A DNA stretch of 64,000 nucleotides from Vicinamibacteria bacterium (GCA_035570235.1 DATMML010000137.1:115552-179551), one strand, 5' to 3'. Positions 1-9,279 are shown, numbered from the stretch's first letter. Notes: a model not told the origin generated them from the sequence alone. Program-made: numbers and translations.

Positions 1-336
1 GTCCACAGGCGCGAAGGCAGCGATGTCAACCACAACGCTGCCTACTACCGGACCAGAAACTACTTCCTCTTTGTAGAAGACTTTCGATGGCCACGTCGGT
101 CGGTGTGGAAGGTGCTCCTTTGCGCACGCGCCGCGGGGGCGGTGCTCGACGCCTTTCAGAGTGGCCACGTGGCCAGGGCGGAGGCCATCGCGGCCGCGGT
201 TCGCGATGCCTTCCTGGGCAGGTTCGGCAGGCGGAGGTCCAAAGACGCACCGTGGCTCGCTCGCGTGCTCCTTGTCTGGGGTTGGGCCCGAGCGTGGATG
301 CCAGGGCGGCGGACTCGTGAGCGGCCTCCCTTCTGA
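1..336 (+). CDS. C-terminal part of a family 2 glycosyltransferase (5' end outside window)
   Basis: The frame is open from base 1 and stops at 334-336, leaving about 111 residues. The visible part has the look of a GT2 tail: a short hydrophilic stretch ending in AAYYRTRNYFLFVEDF, where the YYxxRN motif is common near the end of rhamnosyl- and other GT2 transferases, then a basic helical tail rich in Arg, Ala and Trp. The catalytic domain lies upstream of the window, so donor and acceptor cannot be judged. It precedes a run of glycan-modifying genes on the same strand and probably belongs to that locus. The family assignment rests on the tail motif and context only. Confidence 0.6.
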   Translation, partial: VHRREGSDVNHNAAYYRTRNYFLFVEDFRWPRRSVWKVLLCARAAGAVLDAFQSGHVARAEAIAAAVRDAFLGRFGRRRSKDAPWLARVLLVWGWARAWMPGRRTRERPPF

Positions 337-486
337 TCGAGCCGGGCCATCGGTGGCCTTGTCTCGAGCTTCTCCCGGGCGCTTCTTTCGTTCCCCGCGG
401 CCCCGGGGGCTCGGCCTCGATTTCATTGGATGTTGCTAGCGGTAGAATGCGGAGTCTCTTCGAGCCCGCCCTGAGGAGTGGCCCGC

Positions 487-531
487 ATGCCTGAGCGAGA
501 CCCGTTCTGGCACACCGGATGCGTTGCTTGA
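487..531 (+). other. 14-codon upstream ORF overlapping the next gene's start
   Basis: An ATG at 487 follows a good Shine-Dalgarno-like GAGGAG (473-478) by 8 bases and encodes only 14 residues, MPERDPFWHTGCVA, before TGA at 529-531. The large gene in the next frame opens with a weak TTG at 524 inside this mini-ORF. It may be a coupling leader peptide, or the sign of a one-base frameshift at the true start of the large gene. A TAGAAT hexamer at 443-448 could be a -10 element, but no good -35 is seen. Confidence 0.25.
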
Positions 532-2704
532 GCTGGACGTCGCGGTGAAGCGGCGCCCGCGCTTTCTAATCCTGGGCGGCGGGCCGTCAATCGAGGACCG
601 CGTCCAGACCGCTCTCGATCGGGCGAGAATTGCTTCGGACGTCGTCCATTTACCGCTGTCCCGGCGACGCCTCCTGGGCCGGATCGCGTGGGCCGACGTC
701 ATCGTTGACGTTGCCGCGGAAGGAGTCCCGGGGCGTAACGTGCTCGAGATGTGGGCCGGGCGACTGGCTCGAAGAATCGTGAAGGTCGATCGTGACCGCA
801 TTTCTACCTCGCCTTCGGCCAACTCGACCAGCGCGGTGCTCTCAAGCCTTGATCTCGAAGCCGTTCCTGCCCCGGTCTTTCCGCGGCTGGGCGCGGACCT
901 GCGTCGACGGCAGGATGAGATCTGGGCCGAGATCCCGTGGCCTCCGCCCGATCCCCAGAGCCGCATGGAATCCGATCAGGAACTGAGTGCCGTTCTTGCT
1001 CAAGCCCGCACTGCCGGAGACTGGGCTCTCGACGTCGGAGCCGGCGCGGGAAGAGGAGCGATAGCGCTTGCCGGCCGGAACCGCCACGTTGCCGCGATGG
1101 ACGTGTCGCTTCATATGCTCCGGCGGCTCCGGGTAAAGGCCGAGGCCGCCGGTGGCGCCGTCCACTTGGTGCTCGGTGACGCCGAACGCCTCCCCTTCCG
1201 TTCTCAGGTGTTTTCGGTCGCCACTGCCCTCCAAGTCTGCGCGCACGTCGAGACACCCGAACGTTTTACGGACGAGTTGGCTCGTGTCACTCGGCCCGGA
1301 GCGGACGTTGTGCTCAGCACCGGGAACGCCCACTCTCTGGCGGAGCTTTCCGACCGTCTCACCCTCTTCCTGCACGAGCTGCGCCACGGCCGGGTGCGGA
1401 AGGCCTTCGCTGCGCTCCAGGGCGACCGCGTCTACTGGTTGAAGCTACGTGGCTTCGCCAGAAGCTCCGTCGCGGAGCTGGGGGGGCAGCTCGCACGCTC
1501 GGGTTTCCGAATCCAGCATCGGATGACCCTGGGACTGCTGAGGGCGCTCCGGTTTGATTTTCCCGTAGGGTGGGGGCGGCTTCCTGGCCTTCGGCGGTTC
1601 GGCCGCCTCATCGTGGTCAGCGCCTCGCACGAACCGGCGCCTCGCGTACTACAGTCCTACGCGAAGCTCTCTCTCGCGGCGATTGGGCGCTTCGTGCACA
1701 GCGACGGCTCCCTCCTTTACCGCCAGGGCCTCCACCAAACACGACGAGATTCGGAGCCGCCGTCGTATTCGACATCTGAACGATACCGCCTGATCTGCCT
1801 CATAGGTCTCGAGGCCTACCGGCGGTACCAAGGTGCCAGCCCGGATGTCGACTCGCTTCTTTCGCACCTCGGAAGCGCGCTCGGTCCACGCGCCTTGGAT
1901 GACGAAGGTCTGTTTCTTTGGTGGAAGGCGCTCGCGGGCGAGGGCAGCGTGGAGCCAAGCTTGGAGCGAATCGCCGCCGCCATCCCTCGGCTCGGTGCGG
2001 AGGACTCCCAGACCCTGGCGTTTCTTCTCATGGGCCTCGCCTCCGGCCGCGATCCCAGCGGGCGCCGAGGGCAGTTGGCGGACGAAATCGCCGCCCATCT
2101 CCTGGCCCGCCAGGCCGCAACTGGCCTTTTCGCGACGGTCGCGCGCCGCGATGCGGTGTCGACATTCAACTACCAGGTCTATTCGAGCCTCGCGCTCGCC
2201 ACTTACGGGAGGCAGCGTGGACGCGCCGACGCTGTGGAGGCCGCCCGTGGCTGCTGCGACCGTTTCTGTCGGCTTCAAGGTCCTCAGGGTCAATGGTGGT
2301 GGACCTACGACGTAGAACGCGGAACCGTGGCCGACAAGTACCCGGTGTTCTCGGTCCACCAGCTAGGCATGGCCCCCTTGGTTCTCTTAGCGGTCGGGCG
2401 CGTCAGTGGAGACGACTTCACGCCCTGGGTGCGACGGGGAGCGCGCTGGGTGGCGGGCCCAAACGAGGTCGGCCAGCCTCTCATAACGGGAGGGGACTCC
2501 ACGGTCTGGCGTTCTGTGCGCCGGTGGGGGTCACAGCATCCCTGGGCATCGGCTGTCCTCCAGCGGCTGGCTTGGCATCGATTCGGTCGATTGGCCGCGC
2601 TGTGGCCGGGCAAGGAGATCAATCGCGAGCACCGACCGTATGAATACGGCTGGCTCTTGGCCGCGCTGGCGGAGGCCAGGGGCGACGAATCTTGGCTGCC
2701 CTGA
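524..2704 (+). CDS. SAM-dependent methyltransferase fused to an alpha/alpha-toroid-like domain
   Basis: 726 residues. Residues 1-140 look Rossmann-like (RPRFLILGGGPS near 11-22) and are not assigned to a family. A class I SAM methyltransferase follows: motif I DVGAGAGRGA at about 170-179, an acidic strand end around AAMD, and a GDAERLPF motif typical of small-molecule methyltransferases. The C-terminal 330 residues are all-helical with Trp/Tyr-rich loops. They contain a QxxxGxW match (QGPQGQW), the QW-type motif of terpene-cyclase/prenyltransferase repeats, which is also found in glycan-active toroids. The start is uncertain: TTG 524 or GTG 545, with an ATG uORF in another frame at 487. It is followed after 11 bp by a GT4 gene, so a role in glycan modification is inferred. 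The fusion is unusual and the toroid's activity is unknown. Confidence 0.65.
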   Translation: MLELDVAVKRRPRFLILGGGPSIEDRVQTALDRARIASDVVHLPLSRRRLLGRIAWADVIVDVAAEGVPGRNVLEMWAGRLARRIVKVDRDRISTSPSANSTSAVLSSLDLEAVPAPVFPRLGADLRRRQDEIWAEIPWPPPDPQSRMESDQELSAVLAQARTAGDWALDVGAGAGRGAIALAGRNRHVAAMDVSLHMLRRLRVKAEAAGGAVHLVLGDAERLPFRSQVFSVATALQVCAHVETPERFTDELARVTRPGADVVLSTGNAHSLAELSDRLTLFLHELRHGRVRKAFAALQGDRVYWLKLRGFARSSVAELGGQLARSGFRIQHRMTLGLLRALRFDFPVGWGRLPGLRRFGRLIVVSASHEPAPRVLQSYAKLSLAAIGRFVHSDGSLLYRQGLHQTRRDSEPPSYSTSERYRLICLIGLEAYRRYQGASPDVDSLLSHLGSALGPRALDDEGLFLWWKALAGEGSVEPSLERIAAAIPRLGAEDSQTLAFLLMGLASGRDPSGRRGQLADEIAAHLLARQAATGLFATVARRDAVSTFNYQVYSSLALATYGRQRGRADAVEAARGCCDRFCRLQGPQGQWWWTYDVERGTVADKYPVFSVHQLGMAPLVLLAVGRVSGDDFTPWVRRGARWVAGPNEVGQPLITGGDSTVWRSVRRWGSQHPWASAVLQRLAWHRFGRLAALWPGKEINREHRPYEYGWLLAALAEARGDESWLP

Positions 2705-2715
2705 GGCTTCGCGAC

Positions 2716-3927
2716 ATGCCCCTCCGCATCCTCATGGTGCTCGACAAGCCCTTTCGAACCGACCTCCGGGTGGAGCGGGAAATCCGAGCCCTCGTGGGCT
2801 CCGGTCACCGCGTGAGCCTTCTCTGCGAGCGCATGGACGGTGAGGCGGAGCGCGATGACTGGAACGGGGCGGCGGTGTGTCGAATCAGCTCCTCCCGAAA
2901 CCGCCGGTCACGCTGGGCGCACTACCTCACCGGAACCCTAACCGGCCGGAGCCGGGGTTGGGAGGGGGCCATCGAAGCGGGGGCGGTGGAACAATCGAGC
3001 GACGTGATCCACGCTCACGATCTTCCCGTGGCGACGTCGGCGCTTCGGGTCGCACGGCGACGCGGGGCCGCTTTCGTGTTCGATCGTCACGAGAACTGGG
3101 CCGGCCTCTTGGCCGGCCTTCGTGACGATTTCCCGCCCGGCCTCCGCCGGAAGGTCCTGTGGAGCTCCATCAATAGCCCCGCTATCTGGAGGCACTGGGA
3201 GAAGCGGGTGGTCCGGGACGCCGACCTCGTGATCACGGTGAGCCGCGAGGCCGGCCTGGAACTCCCCTCATCGCCGCGCGACCTCGAGATTGTGTCGAAC
3301 TACGTAGACCTCGACACGCTACCCGCGGCGTCGCCCCTGCCGCCGGCGACGCGGCCACTAAGGCTTTGCTTCTCGGGCGTCTTCAATGCCATGTTCGCGC
3401 TGGCCGACACTGTCCGGGCCATTTCTCTGCTTCCCCAGGGCTCGACCGAATTGACTCTGGTGGGTGACGGCGACGACAAGGCCTCGCTGGTGAGCCTGGT
3501 CCACGAGTTGAGGCTCGAGCCTTTTGTCCACTTCCACGGCTGGCGCCCCCGCGACGAGGCGCTCGCGACCATCCAGAGATCGCACCTCTGCTTGCTGCCG
3601 CTCCGCGACAACGCTCTCACCCGCACTACGGTTGGCAACAAATTGTTCGAGTACATGGGGCTTGGCCGGCCCGTGCTCTGCTCAGCGGTTGGAGTGATGG
3701 CGCGTCTGGTGGGTGAAACGGGTGCGGGCATCATCGTGGAGCCCTGGACCAGCGAGACCGTGGCCGCCGCCATCGCCGATCTGTCGGAGCGGCCTGAGCG
3801 ACTAGCCGTGATGGGCGGGGAAGGCGCGCGGGCGGTGCGGACCGTCTACAACTGGGGTCGCGAACGGGAATCACTATTGAGTGCGTACCGCCGACTGGAG
3901 AGAGCCCGCTCTGGAGCTGGAGTGTGA
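2716..3927 (+). CDS. Glycosyltransferase family 4 (GT-B)
   Basis: 403 residues from ATG 2716, 11 bp after the previous stop; TGAGG at 2702-2706 gives a ribosome site. A TTG at 2692 is an in-frame alternative, but it overlaps the upstream gene. The N-terminal half has the GT-B opening RILMVLDKPF with LRVEREIRAL and the IHAHD motif. The C-terminal half has the donor-binding pattern: LCFSGVF, LVGDGDDK, HFHGW, then NKLFEYMGLGRPVLCS and the EPWTSE segment. It transfers a sugar from a nucleotide donor at the cytoplasmic face during glycan assembly; the specific sugar is not evident. It overlaps the next gene by 4 bases (GTGA), indicating translational coupling. Confidence 0.88.
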   Translation: MPLRILMVLDKPFRTDLRVEREIRALVGSGHRVSLLCERMDGEAERDDWNGAAVCRISSSRNRRSRWAHYLTGTLTGRSRGWEGAIEAGAVEQSSDVIHAHDLPVATSALRVARRRGAAFVFDRHENWAGLLAGLRDDFPPGLRRKVLWSSINSPAIWRHWEKRVVRDADLVITVSREAGLELPSSPRDLEIVSNYVDLDTLPAASPLPPATRPLRLCFSGVFNAMFALADTVRAISLLPQGSTELTLVGDGDDKASLVSLVHELRLEPFVHFHGWRPRDEALATIQRSHLCLLPLRDNALTRTTVGNKLFEYMGLGRPVLCSAVGVMARLVGETGAGIIVEPWTSETVAAAIADLSERPERLAVMGGEGARAVRTVYNWGRERESLLSAYRRLERARSGAGV

Positions 3928-4880
3928 CCGAACCCAGCTCCACTTGGCTCAGGGTTCCGCCTCCGGACAAAATGGGCCGTCCCGGCCCCCTACTCCTGCG
4001 CTTCGCCGCGTGGCTACGCGCCTCCGCCCGCCAGGCTGCCCGACCGATCGCTACTGACGATGCCTACCTCGACTGGGAAGCCTCTTCGGCCGGCACCGCC
4101 TGGGACTACTACCAGCGCTTCCTGCCGCGGGAGGGACGTTTGCGCATCCTCGACGTGGGCGCGGGGCCCAGCGGCCGCACCGCGCACTACGCACGGAGTC
4201 GCGACGCACTCTTCATGTGCCTGGACCTTGACCACGAGCTCCAGAGAGTCGCCTCGCGTAACCTCGCCGACGAGCTGCGGGACCGGGTGGTCCCGGTGGT
4301 CGGTGAAGCCGGCTGCCTGCCGTTCCCGGCCGGAAGCCTCGACGCCTGTCTTTGCGAGAATGCCCTGGAGCATTTCACGGCTTCGGATCAAGCCATTCGT
4401 GACATGGCCCGGGTCCTCAGACCCGGCGGCCTGTTGCTGGCCCTTCTTCCGCCATGGCGAGGACCTTTCGCAGGGCACTTGTCACGCCTCACTTGGCTCC
4501 CTTGGATCCACCTCCTCCCGCCCTGGGTATTCCTCCGACTGCTCTGCGCTCTGCAGCCTGGTCCGGAGGCGGTCGAGCGCGCGCGCCGGGCTCATGTCAC
4601 GGCAACCTACCTTGCCACGCATCTCAACGGCTGGCCGCTCAAGCGCGTCCTCCAAGCATTCGAGGCTTCCCGCAATCTCGCTTTGGTGGATGCCTATGTC
4701 CTCGGCGAGGGACGGGTGGGGCGCGTGTTGCGCTTCATTCCCTGGCTCGGCGAGTTTTTTACGGGAGCCATCTATCTCGTGTTCCGCCGCCTTGAGGCCG
4801 AGCGGACCATGAGACTGAGCTTTGGCCGGCTCCTCTGGACGACATTGCGCGGCCGCTCGCACCGGCGTTTGGAAGACTGA
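3924..4880 (+). CDS. Class I SAM-dependent methyltransferase
   Basis: 318 residues. The start GTG overlaps the preceding stop by 4 bases. Motif I ILDVGAGPSGR lies near residues 74-84. It is followed by CLDLDHEL (ribose-binding acidic residue), a PFPAGSLDACLCENALEHF motif and VLRPGGLLL, the usual order for the Methyltransf_11 type. The last 150 residues are hydrophobic and basic, with Pro/Trp-rich segments (LPWIHLLPPW) that suggest membrane association, fitting a lipid-linked or glycan substrate. It sits between two glycosyltransferases in one tightly packed operon, so a modified sugar is the likely product. The substrate is unknown. Confidence 0.85.
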   Translation: MTEPSSTWLRVPPPDKMGRPGPLLLRFAAWLRASARQAARPIATDDAYLDWEASSAGTAWDYYQRFLPREGRLRILDVGAGPSGRTAHYARSRDALFMCLDLDHELQRVASRNLADELRDRVVPVVGEAGCLPFPAGSLDACLCENALEHFTASDQAIRDMARVLRPGGLLLALLPPWRGPFAGHLSRLTWLPWIHLLPPWVFLRLLCALQPGPEAVERARRAHVTATYLATHLNGWPLKRVLQAFEASRNLALVDAYVLGEGRVGRVLRFIPWLGEFFTGAIYLVFRRLEAERTMRLSFGRLLWTTLRGRSHRRLED

Positions 4881-4882
4881 CC

Positions 4883-5884
4883 TTGGAAACGCTTGCCTCT
4901 ACGACGCGGCCGGGTGGAGCGGAGGCCCTGCGCGCCGGGACTTCACGCCTTCCCGTGTCGGTAGCCATCCCAGCTCGAGACGAGACGGAGACGATTGTGG
5001 CCTTGCTCGACAGCCTTCTCAATCAGACCCATGCCCCGGAAGAAATCATCGTTGCCGACGGCGGTTCTAAGGACGGCACTGCCGAAAAAGCCAGGGGCTA
5101 CGCGGCGCGCGGTGTGATAACTCTGGAAATCGGACCTGCCTTCCCCGGCCGCGGACGCAATGCCGCGATCCGGGCCGCTCGGCACGAGTGGATTGCGCTT
5201 GTCGATGCGGGGTGCGTACCAGACGTGGGTTGGATCGAGGCGCTTCTCGAACCTCTTACCACCGATCCGACCCTCGAGGTTGTTTGCGGGGAGCACGTTC
5301 CCATACTCGACGACGAGTGGGACTGCGCCCAGGCTCTCACCCTCGTAGCTCCGCGTCAGCACAGTACATCTCTGCGCCCACCCAGCATCGTTTCCACACT
5401 GCTCCGCCGTTCGGTCTGGGAGCGGGTCGGTGGGTTCCGGGAGGACCTGCGGGCGGCGGAAGATCTCGTGTTCTTCACAGCCGTCGCCGCGGCGGGTGCG
5501 CGTGTGGCCCGTGCGCCCAGAGCCATCGTGCGCTGGCGCTTGTCTCCGGGCCCAATTGCCGCCTTCCGTCGCCTATCTCTTTACTCGCGCCACCACCTCC
5601 GAGCGGGGCTCTTCCGAACCTGGCACCTGCGGGTTCTGTCCATGGATTTGGTCGCACTCCTCTTGCTCTGGGCGTTGCCGCTATCAGAAGGTGTGGCCGC
5701 GCTCCTCGCCGCCCTCGCCGGACGCACGATCCTCACGGCTTGGAAGCGTCGTGAAAACGTGCCCGGCCCGCGGCCCCTTACCCCCCTCCGGCTCGTCAGG
5801 GTCGCAGTGCTCATCGTGCTGGCGGACATCGCGGCGTGGTTCGGGGTCTTTCATGCCGCCTTCGGCTGGCGAAGGGCGCCGTGA
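4883..5884 (+). CDS. Glycosyltransferase family 2 with C-terminal membrane segments
   Basis: 333 residues from TTG 4883, two bases after the previous stop, with GGAAG upstream. It has a GT-A fold pattern: SVAIPARDETETI, then EEIIVADGGSKDGT, GRGRNAAIRAARHEW and the LVDAGC position where most GT2 enzymes carry a DxD metal motif. Here it reads DAGC, so metal binding may be altered. RAAEDLVFF fits the ED acceptor-base motif. Two hydrophobic helices near the C-terminus (about 250-275 and 305-328) anchor it in the inner membrane. It overlaps the next gene by 4 bases. Function: sugar transfer in surface-glycan synthesis; donor unknown. Confidence 0.87.
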   Translation: METLASTTRPGGAEALRAGTSRLPVSVAIPARDETETIVALLDSLLNQTHAPEEIIVADGGSKDGTAEKARGYAARGVITLEIGPAFPGRGRNAAIRAARHEWIALVDAGCVPDVGWIEALLEPLTTDPTLEVVCGEHVPILDDEWDCAQALTLVAPRQHSTSLRPPSIVSTLLRRSVWERVGGFREDLRAAEDLVFFTAVAAAGARVARAPRAIVRWRLSPGPIAAFRRLSLYSRHHLRAGLFRTWHLRVLSMDLVALLLLWALPLSEGVAALLAALAGRTILTAWKRRENVPGPRPLTPLRLVRVAVLIVLADIAAWFGVFHAAFGWRRAP

Positions 5885-7083
5885 GCCTCGACAGCCTCTA
5901 CATCGCATACTGGAGCCTGCGAGATCCCCTTTGCCAGAGCCAGGTGTTGCCTATCCTCCGCGGGCTCGCCGCCGATGGCTACCGGATGGGGCTCATGACC
6001 TTCGAGAACCCGCGTTGGGCGATGCCGCCGGAAGAGCAGCAAGCAGTGAGCGCCGAGCTCCGCGGTCAGAGAATCGAATGGCTCCCGCGACAATACCATT
6101 CGCAGCCTCCGACCTTCTCCACAATCCGTGACATTCTCGGGGGCGCCATCCGGGCGCGGAAAGAGCGGCCGCGACTCGTCCATGGCCGAGGTTCCGTAGC
6201 TGCCGCGGTCGCCTATATGGCCACCCGCGGATCGGGCGCTCTTTTTTTCAACGATGCCGACGGGCCACTCTCGAAGGAGTATGTGGAAGCCGGAATCTGG
6301 AAGGCGGGCTCTCCCGTCGCGAAAATGGTGGCCCGCGCGGAGGATCTCTTTCTCGACGCGGCCGATGCGAACGCGGTCCTGACATCCGTGCGTGCGACAG
6401 AAGTCGCGCGTCGGTCCCGGGCCGAACCAACCGTCCTGCCCTGCGCCGTGGAGAGCGAGTTGTTCCGCCCGCGCCCAGTTGAAGCAGAGAAGATTCGACG
6501 GGAACTCTCGTTGGCGGGCACGGTCTTCATATACGCGGGAAAGGTCGGAGGTTGGTATCTCGTCGAACCTATGATGGATTTTGTGGCCGCTTACCAAGGC
6601 CTGGGGGAGGCGACCACTCTGCTCGTCCTGACGACCGGGCCGGGGGAGCCCTTCCAGCGCACCGCCGCCACCCGCAACGTCGTTTGTCGAGTGCGTAGTG
6701 CCACCCGAGAAGAAGTGCCGGCATATCTGTCTGCAGCCAATGTCGGTCTGAGCTTTCGGTTGGCGACGCCCTCGCAGCGCGCTGCGTCCCCCGTGAAAAA
6801 CGGAGAGTATCTCGCTTGCGGACTGCCCGTGGTCTCGACCGCAGGAGTCGGTGATTACAGCAATTTGATTGCCGCCCAGGGTGTGGGTGTCGTGGTCGAG
6901 TCTCTATCGCCGGAAGAGCTTCGCCGGTACGCATCCAACCTTCGTGACCTTCTCTTCGGGGACCCAACCTTGGCCCGCCGTTGTCGAGAGGCCGCCCTCG
7001 CGCACGCCGGGTTGAAGGAGGTCGTCCTCCCGCGATACCGGGCGCTCTACAGTCGCCTGCTGGGGTCAGGAGCGCGAGTCTGA
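5881..7083 (+). CDS. Glycosyltransferase family 4-like
   Basis: 400 residues from GTG 5881, overlapping the previous stop by 4 bases; the frame is also open upstream but there is no better start. The N-terminus (SLDSLYIAYWSLRDPLCQSQ) and LVHGRGSVAAAVAY fit the acceptor half of a GT-B enzyme. The donor half shows FIYAGKVGGWYL, a CRVRSATREEVPAYLSAANVG segment, KNGEYLACGLPVVST and GVGVVVESLS. The conserved glutamates of the GT4 EX7E region are only partly recognisable, so it is a divergent member. It is the last gene of this plus-strand operon and ends 7 bp from a convergent gene. Confidence 0.82.
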   Translation: MSLDSLYIAYWSLRDPLCQSQVLPILRGLAADGYRMGLMTFENPRWAMPPEEQQAVSAELRGQRIEWLPRQYHSQPPTFSTIRDILGGAIRARKERPRLVHGRGSVAAAVAYMATRGSGALFFNDADGPLSKEYVEAGIWKAGSPVAKMVARAEDLFLDAADANAVLTSVRATEVARRSRAEPTVLPCAVESELFRPRPVEAEKIRRELSLAGTVFIYAGKVGGWYLVEPMMDFVAAYQGLGEATTLLVLTTGPGEPFQRTAATRNVVCRVRSATREEVPAYLSAANVGLSFRLATPSQRAASPVKNGEYLACGLPVVSTAGVGDYSNLIAAQGVGVVVESLSPEELRRYASNLRDLLFGDPTLARRCREAALAHAGLKEVVLPRYRALYSRLLGSGARV

Positions 7084-7090
7084 TGAAGCC

Positions 7091-8383
7091 TCAGCCGTTT
7101 CGCGTTCGTTGTTCTTGAGAGCTCGCCCGGGCCTCGGCCCGCGATGCCGGCCGTATTGAAAAGCGCGTCGGCCACCAGAGGGCAGCCGGGCGAGGCGGGG
7201 GCGTGCCTCCCAGGCCCCAGATGTCGCGTTCGATGACTCGAAATGCGAGCGCGTGCTCCACGACGTGGGTGTCGACGAGGGAATCGTTCAACCAAAACGA
7301 AATCGTGTAGTGGCCCGGTACCAGGGGCACCCGGCCAAGTTCGCAATGGATGGTACCCGCGGAGGCGGGAGCCGAGAGCGGCTCGGCGGTTGGCTGATAG
7401 CGGTTGTTCGCGTGCAGCACCTCGACGCCAGTCGAAGAGTTGATACCAAAGCCGAAGCGAGGATTCGCCACCGGAGTTGTTGCCTCGAATTCCACGACCA
7501 GGCCGAGGCTACCCCCCAGCGGGCAAAGGTCTGACGCGATGCCATCGATTTCCAGTCTGGCCTCGGTCATCCAGAAGCTCGTGCTGGGGGGTCGCTCGAA
7601 TCCTATCCTGCCGCCAAGGCTGACTTCCCGATGTGCACCGAGGTAAGCCTCGACGCATCGTTCAACGTCGCCCTCGGCAACCAGCCGTCCTTCACTGAGG
7701 ACGATTGCGCGGTCGCAGAGCGCCCTAACCGCCTGAAGGTTGTGACTCACGAAGAGAACCGTTCGGTCGCTCTTTCCCGCGACCTCCTTCATCTTGCCCA
7801 GGCAGCGTGCTTGGAATTCAGCATCCCCGACAGCCAAGACCTCGTCCACGATGAGGATCTCGGGGTCCATATAGGCAGCGACGGCGAAGCCTAGCCGTAC
7901 AAACATCCCGGAGGAATAGTGCTTGACCGGGGTGTCGAGGAATCGCTCTACCCCCGAGAAGGCGATGATCTCCGGAAATCGTCGATCTATTTCCGCCCTC
8001 GTCATCCCGAGAATGCAGCCGTTCAAGTAAACGTTTTCCCTTCCCGTAAGCTCAGGATGAAACCCGGTACCCACTTCCAGAAGGCTCCCGACCCGGCCCC
8101 ATACCCTCGCCTCGCCGGAGGTCGGTTCCATGATTCCGGAGAGAAGCTTGAGCAGCGTGCTCTTGCCGGCCCCATTCGGACCGATGACGCCCAGGACTTC
8201 TCCCCGGTGCACTTCAAAGGACACGTCGGACAGGGCGTAGAGGGTCTCTTGATTGCTAGAGCTCCTTTGCCGGAACAACTGGGCCACTGCCTCGCCAAGC
8301 GTCGTAGCCCTCTCGGCCCTGTGACTGATGACGTAAGACTTCGAGACTCCCGAAACCGCTACCGCTGGCCGCTCAGATGACAT
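7091..8383 (-). CDS. wzt: ABC transporter ATP-binding protein of polysaccharide export with C-terminal glycan-binding domain (Wzt type)
   Basis: 430 residues. The nucleotide-binding domain has Walker A GPNGAGKST, signature YSSGM (a variant LSGGQ typical of Wzt/TagH proteins), Walker B ILIVDEVLAVGD and switch FVSHN. About 180 further residues form a beta-rich Wzt_C-like domain (EVSLGG.. to ..AFRVIERDIWG), which in characterised systems reads the modified non-reducing end of the polymer before export. It overlaps the permease gene by 11 bp. Together they form the inner-membrane exporter of an undecaprenyl-linked polysaccharide. Nearby methyltransferases could supply the terminal cap that such a domain recognises; this is inferred. 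Confidence 0.92.
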   Translation of the reverse strand: MSSERPAVAVSGVSKSYVISHRAERATTLGEAVAQLFRQRSSSNQETLYALSDVSFEVHRGEVLGVIGPNGAGKSTLLKLLSGIMEPTSGEARVWGRVGSLLEVGTGFHPELTGRENVYLNGCILGMTRAEIDRRFPEIIAFSGVERFLDTPVKHYSSGMFVRLGFAVAAYMDPEILIVDEVLAVGDAEFQARCLGKMKEVAGKSDRTVLFVSHNLQAVRALCDRAIVLSEGRLVAEGDVERCVEAYLGAHREVSLGGRIGFERPPSTSFWMTEARLEIDGIASDLCPLGGSLGLVVEFEATTPVANPRFGFGINSSTGVEVLHANNRYQPTAEPLSAPASAGTIHCELGRVPLVPGHYTISFWLNDSLVDTHVVEHALAFRVIERDIWGLGGTPPPRPAALWWPTRFSIRPASRAEARASSQEQRTRNG

Positions 8384-9221
8384 CTGCGAATCGTCGCTCT
8401 GCTCTCGCGAAAAACAGCCAGCCGGCGACGAAGAGGGTCGCGCTGACGAAGAACGCCAGGAACACTAATCCGTCGGCTTCGGTGCGACGCCCGAGGGTCG
8501 AATCACGCAACCCATCGACCATGACCGCTAGCGGATTCAAGCGATACATGACGCGTGCCCTCTCCGGGACCACCTCCATCGGATATGCGACGGGGCTCAT
8601 GAAGAGCAGGATCTGAAGGGCGAACGGCAGAAGGTGTTGGACATCTCTATAGGTGACAGCAAGACTCGAGAGAAAGAAACCGAGCCCAAGGGAAAGGCCG
8701 AGTAGACCAACAAGCCACAGGGGTACGAACAACATCGTGAGCGTCGGCCGGAGTCCACTCACAAAGAGAAGGGGCACCAACGCCAGGAGCGAGACAACAA
8801 AATCCACGATTGGCGCTATTGCCGTGGACAGCGGAACCACGAGACGCGGGAAGGAGACTTTCGTTATCAGCTGAGGCTGATTGACTAGGCAGGTGGTTGC
8901 CCTGGTCAGGGTCACGCTGAAGATCGACCAACCCACGAGTCCGGTGAAAGCCACCAGAAAATACGGCGCACCTCCACCCTTGAGCCCGGCTAAACGTCCG
9001 AAAACAAGGGCTATAGCGGCCGCACCCAGCAGCGGCTGCAGGATCACCCAAGCCGTACCGAGAACGGTCTGCCGGTATCTGAGCTTCAGTTCGCGGAACC
9101 CTAACAGAAGAAGGAGGTCGCGATAACGCCAGATCTCTTGGAGGTTGATCATGCGCCAGCCTTCACGCCGGCGAATGACCATGGGCGTTTCCTGCCAAGC
9201 CATGGGACATTCTACAGCCAT
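8373..9221 (-). CDS. wzm: ABC transporter permease of polysaccharide export (Wzm type)
   Basis: 282 residues of the ABC-2 family. It has six hydrophobic segments and the family N-terminus IWRYRDLLLLLGFRELKLRYRQT before the first helix. LNPLAVMVDGLRDSTL near the C-terminus is the conserved loop before the last helix. It forms the inner-membrane channel with the ATPase encoded directly downstream (11-bp overlap). Start: ATG 9221 is used, but ATG at 9203 (MAWQETP) or 9179 is equally plausible because family conservation begins at VIRRREGW. It is transcribed after the FkbM gene, 58 bp away. Confidence 0.92.
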   Translation of the reverse strand: MAVECPMAWQETPMVIRRREGWRMINLQEIWRYRDLLLLLGFRELKLRYRQTVLGTAWVILQPLLGAAAIALVFGRLAGLKGGGAPYFLVAFTGLVGWSIFSVTLTRATTCLVNQPQLITKVSFPRLVVPLSTAIAPIVDFVVSLLALVPLLFVSGLRPTLTMLFVPLWLVGLLGLSLGLGFFLSSLAVTYRDVQHLLPFALQILLFMSPVAYPMEVVPERARVMYRLNPLAVMVDGLRDSTLGRRTEADGLVFLAFFVSATLFVAGWLFFARAERRFADVI

Positions 9222-9279
9222 CGCGGATGGTTGACGGCGAACGCGAAGTGAGCGAAGGAGCTAGAGTCGGCGCGGTAGC

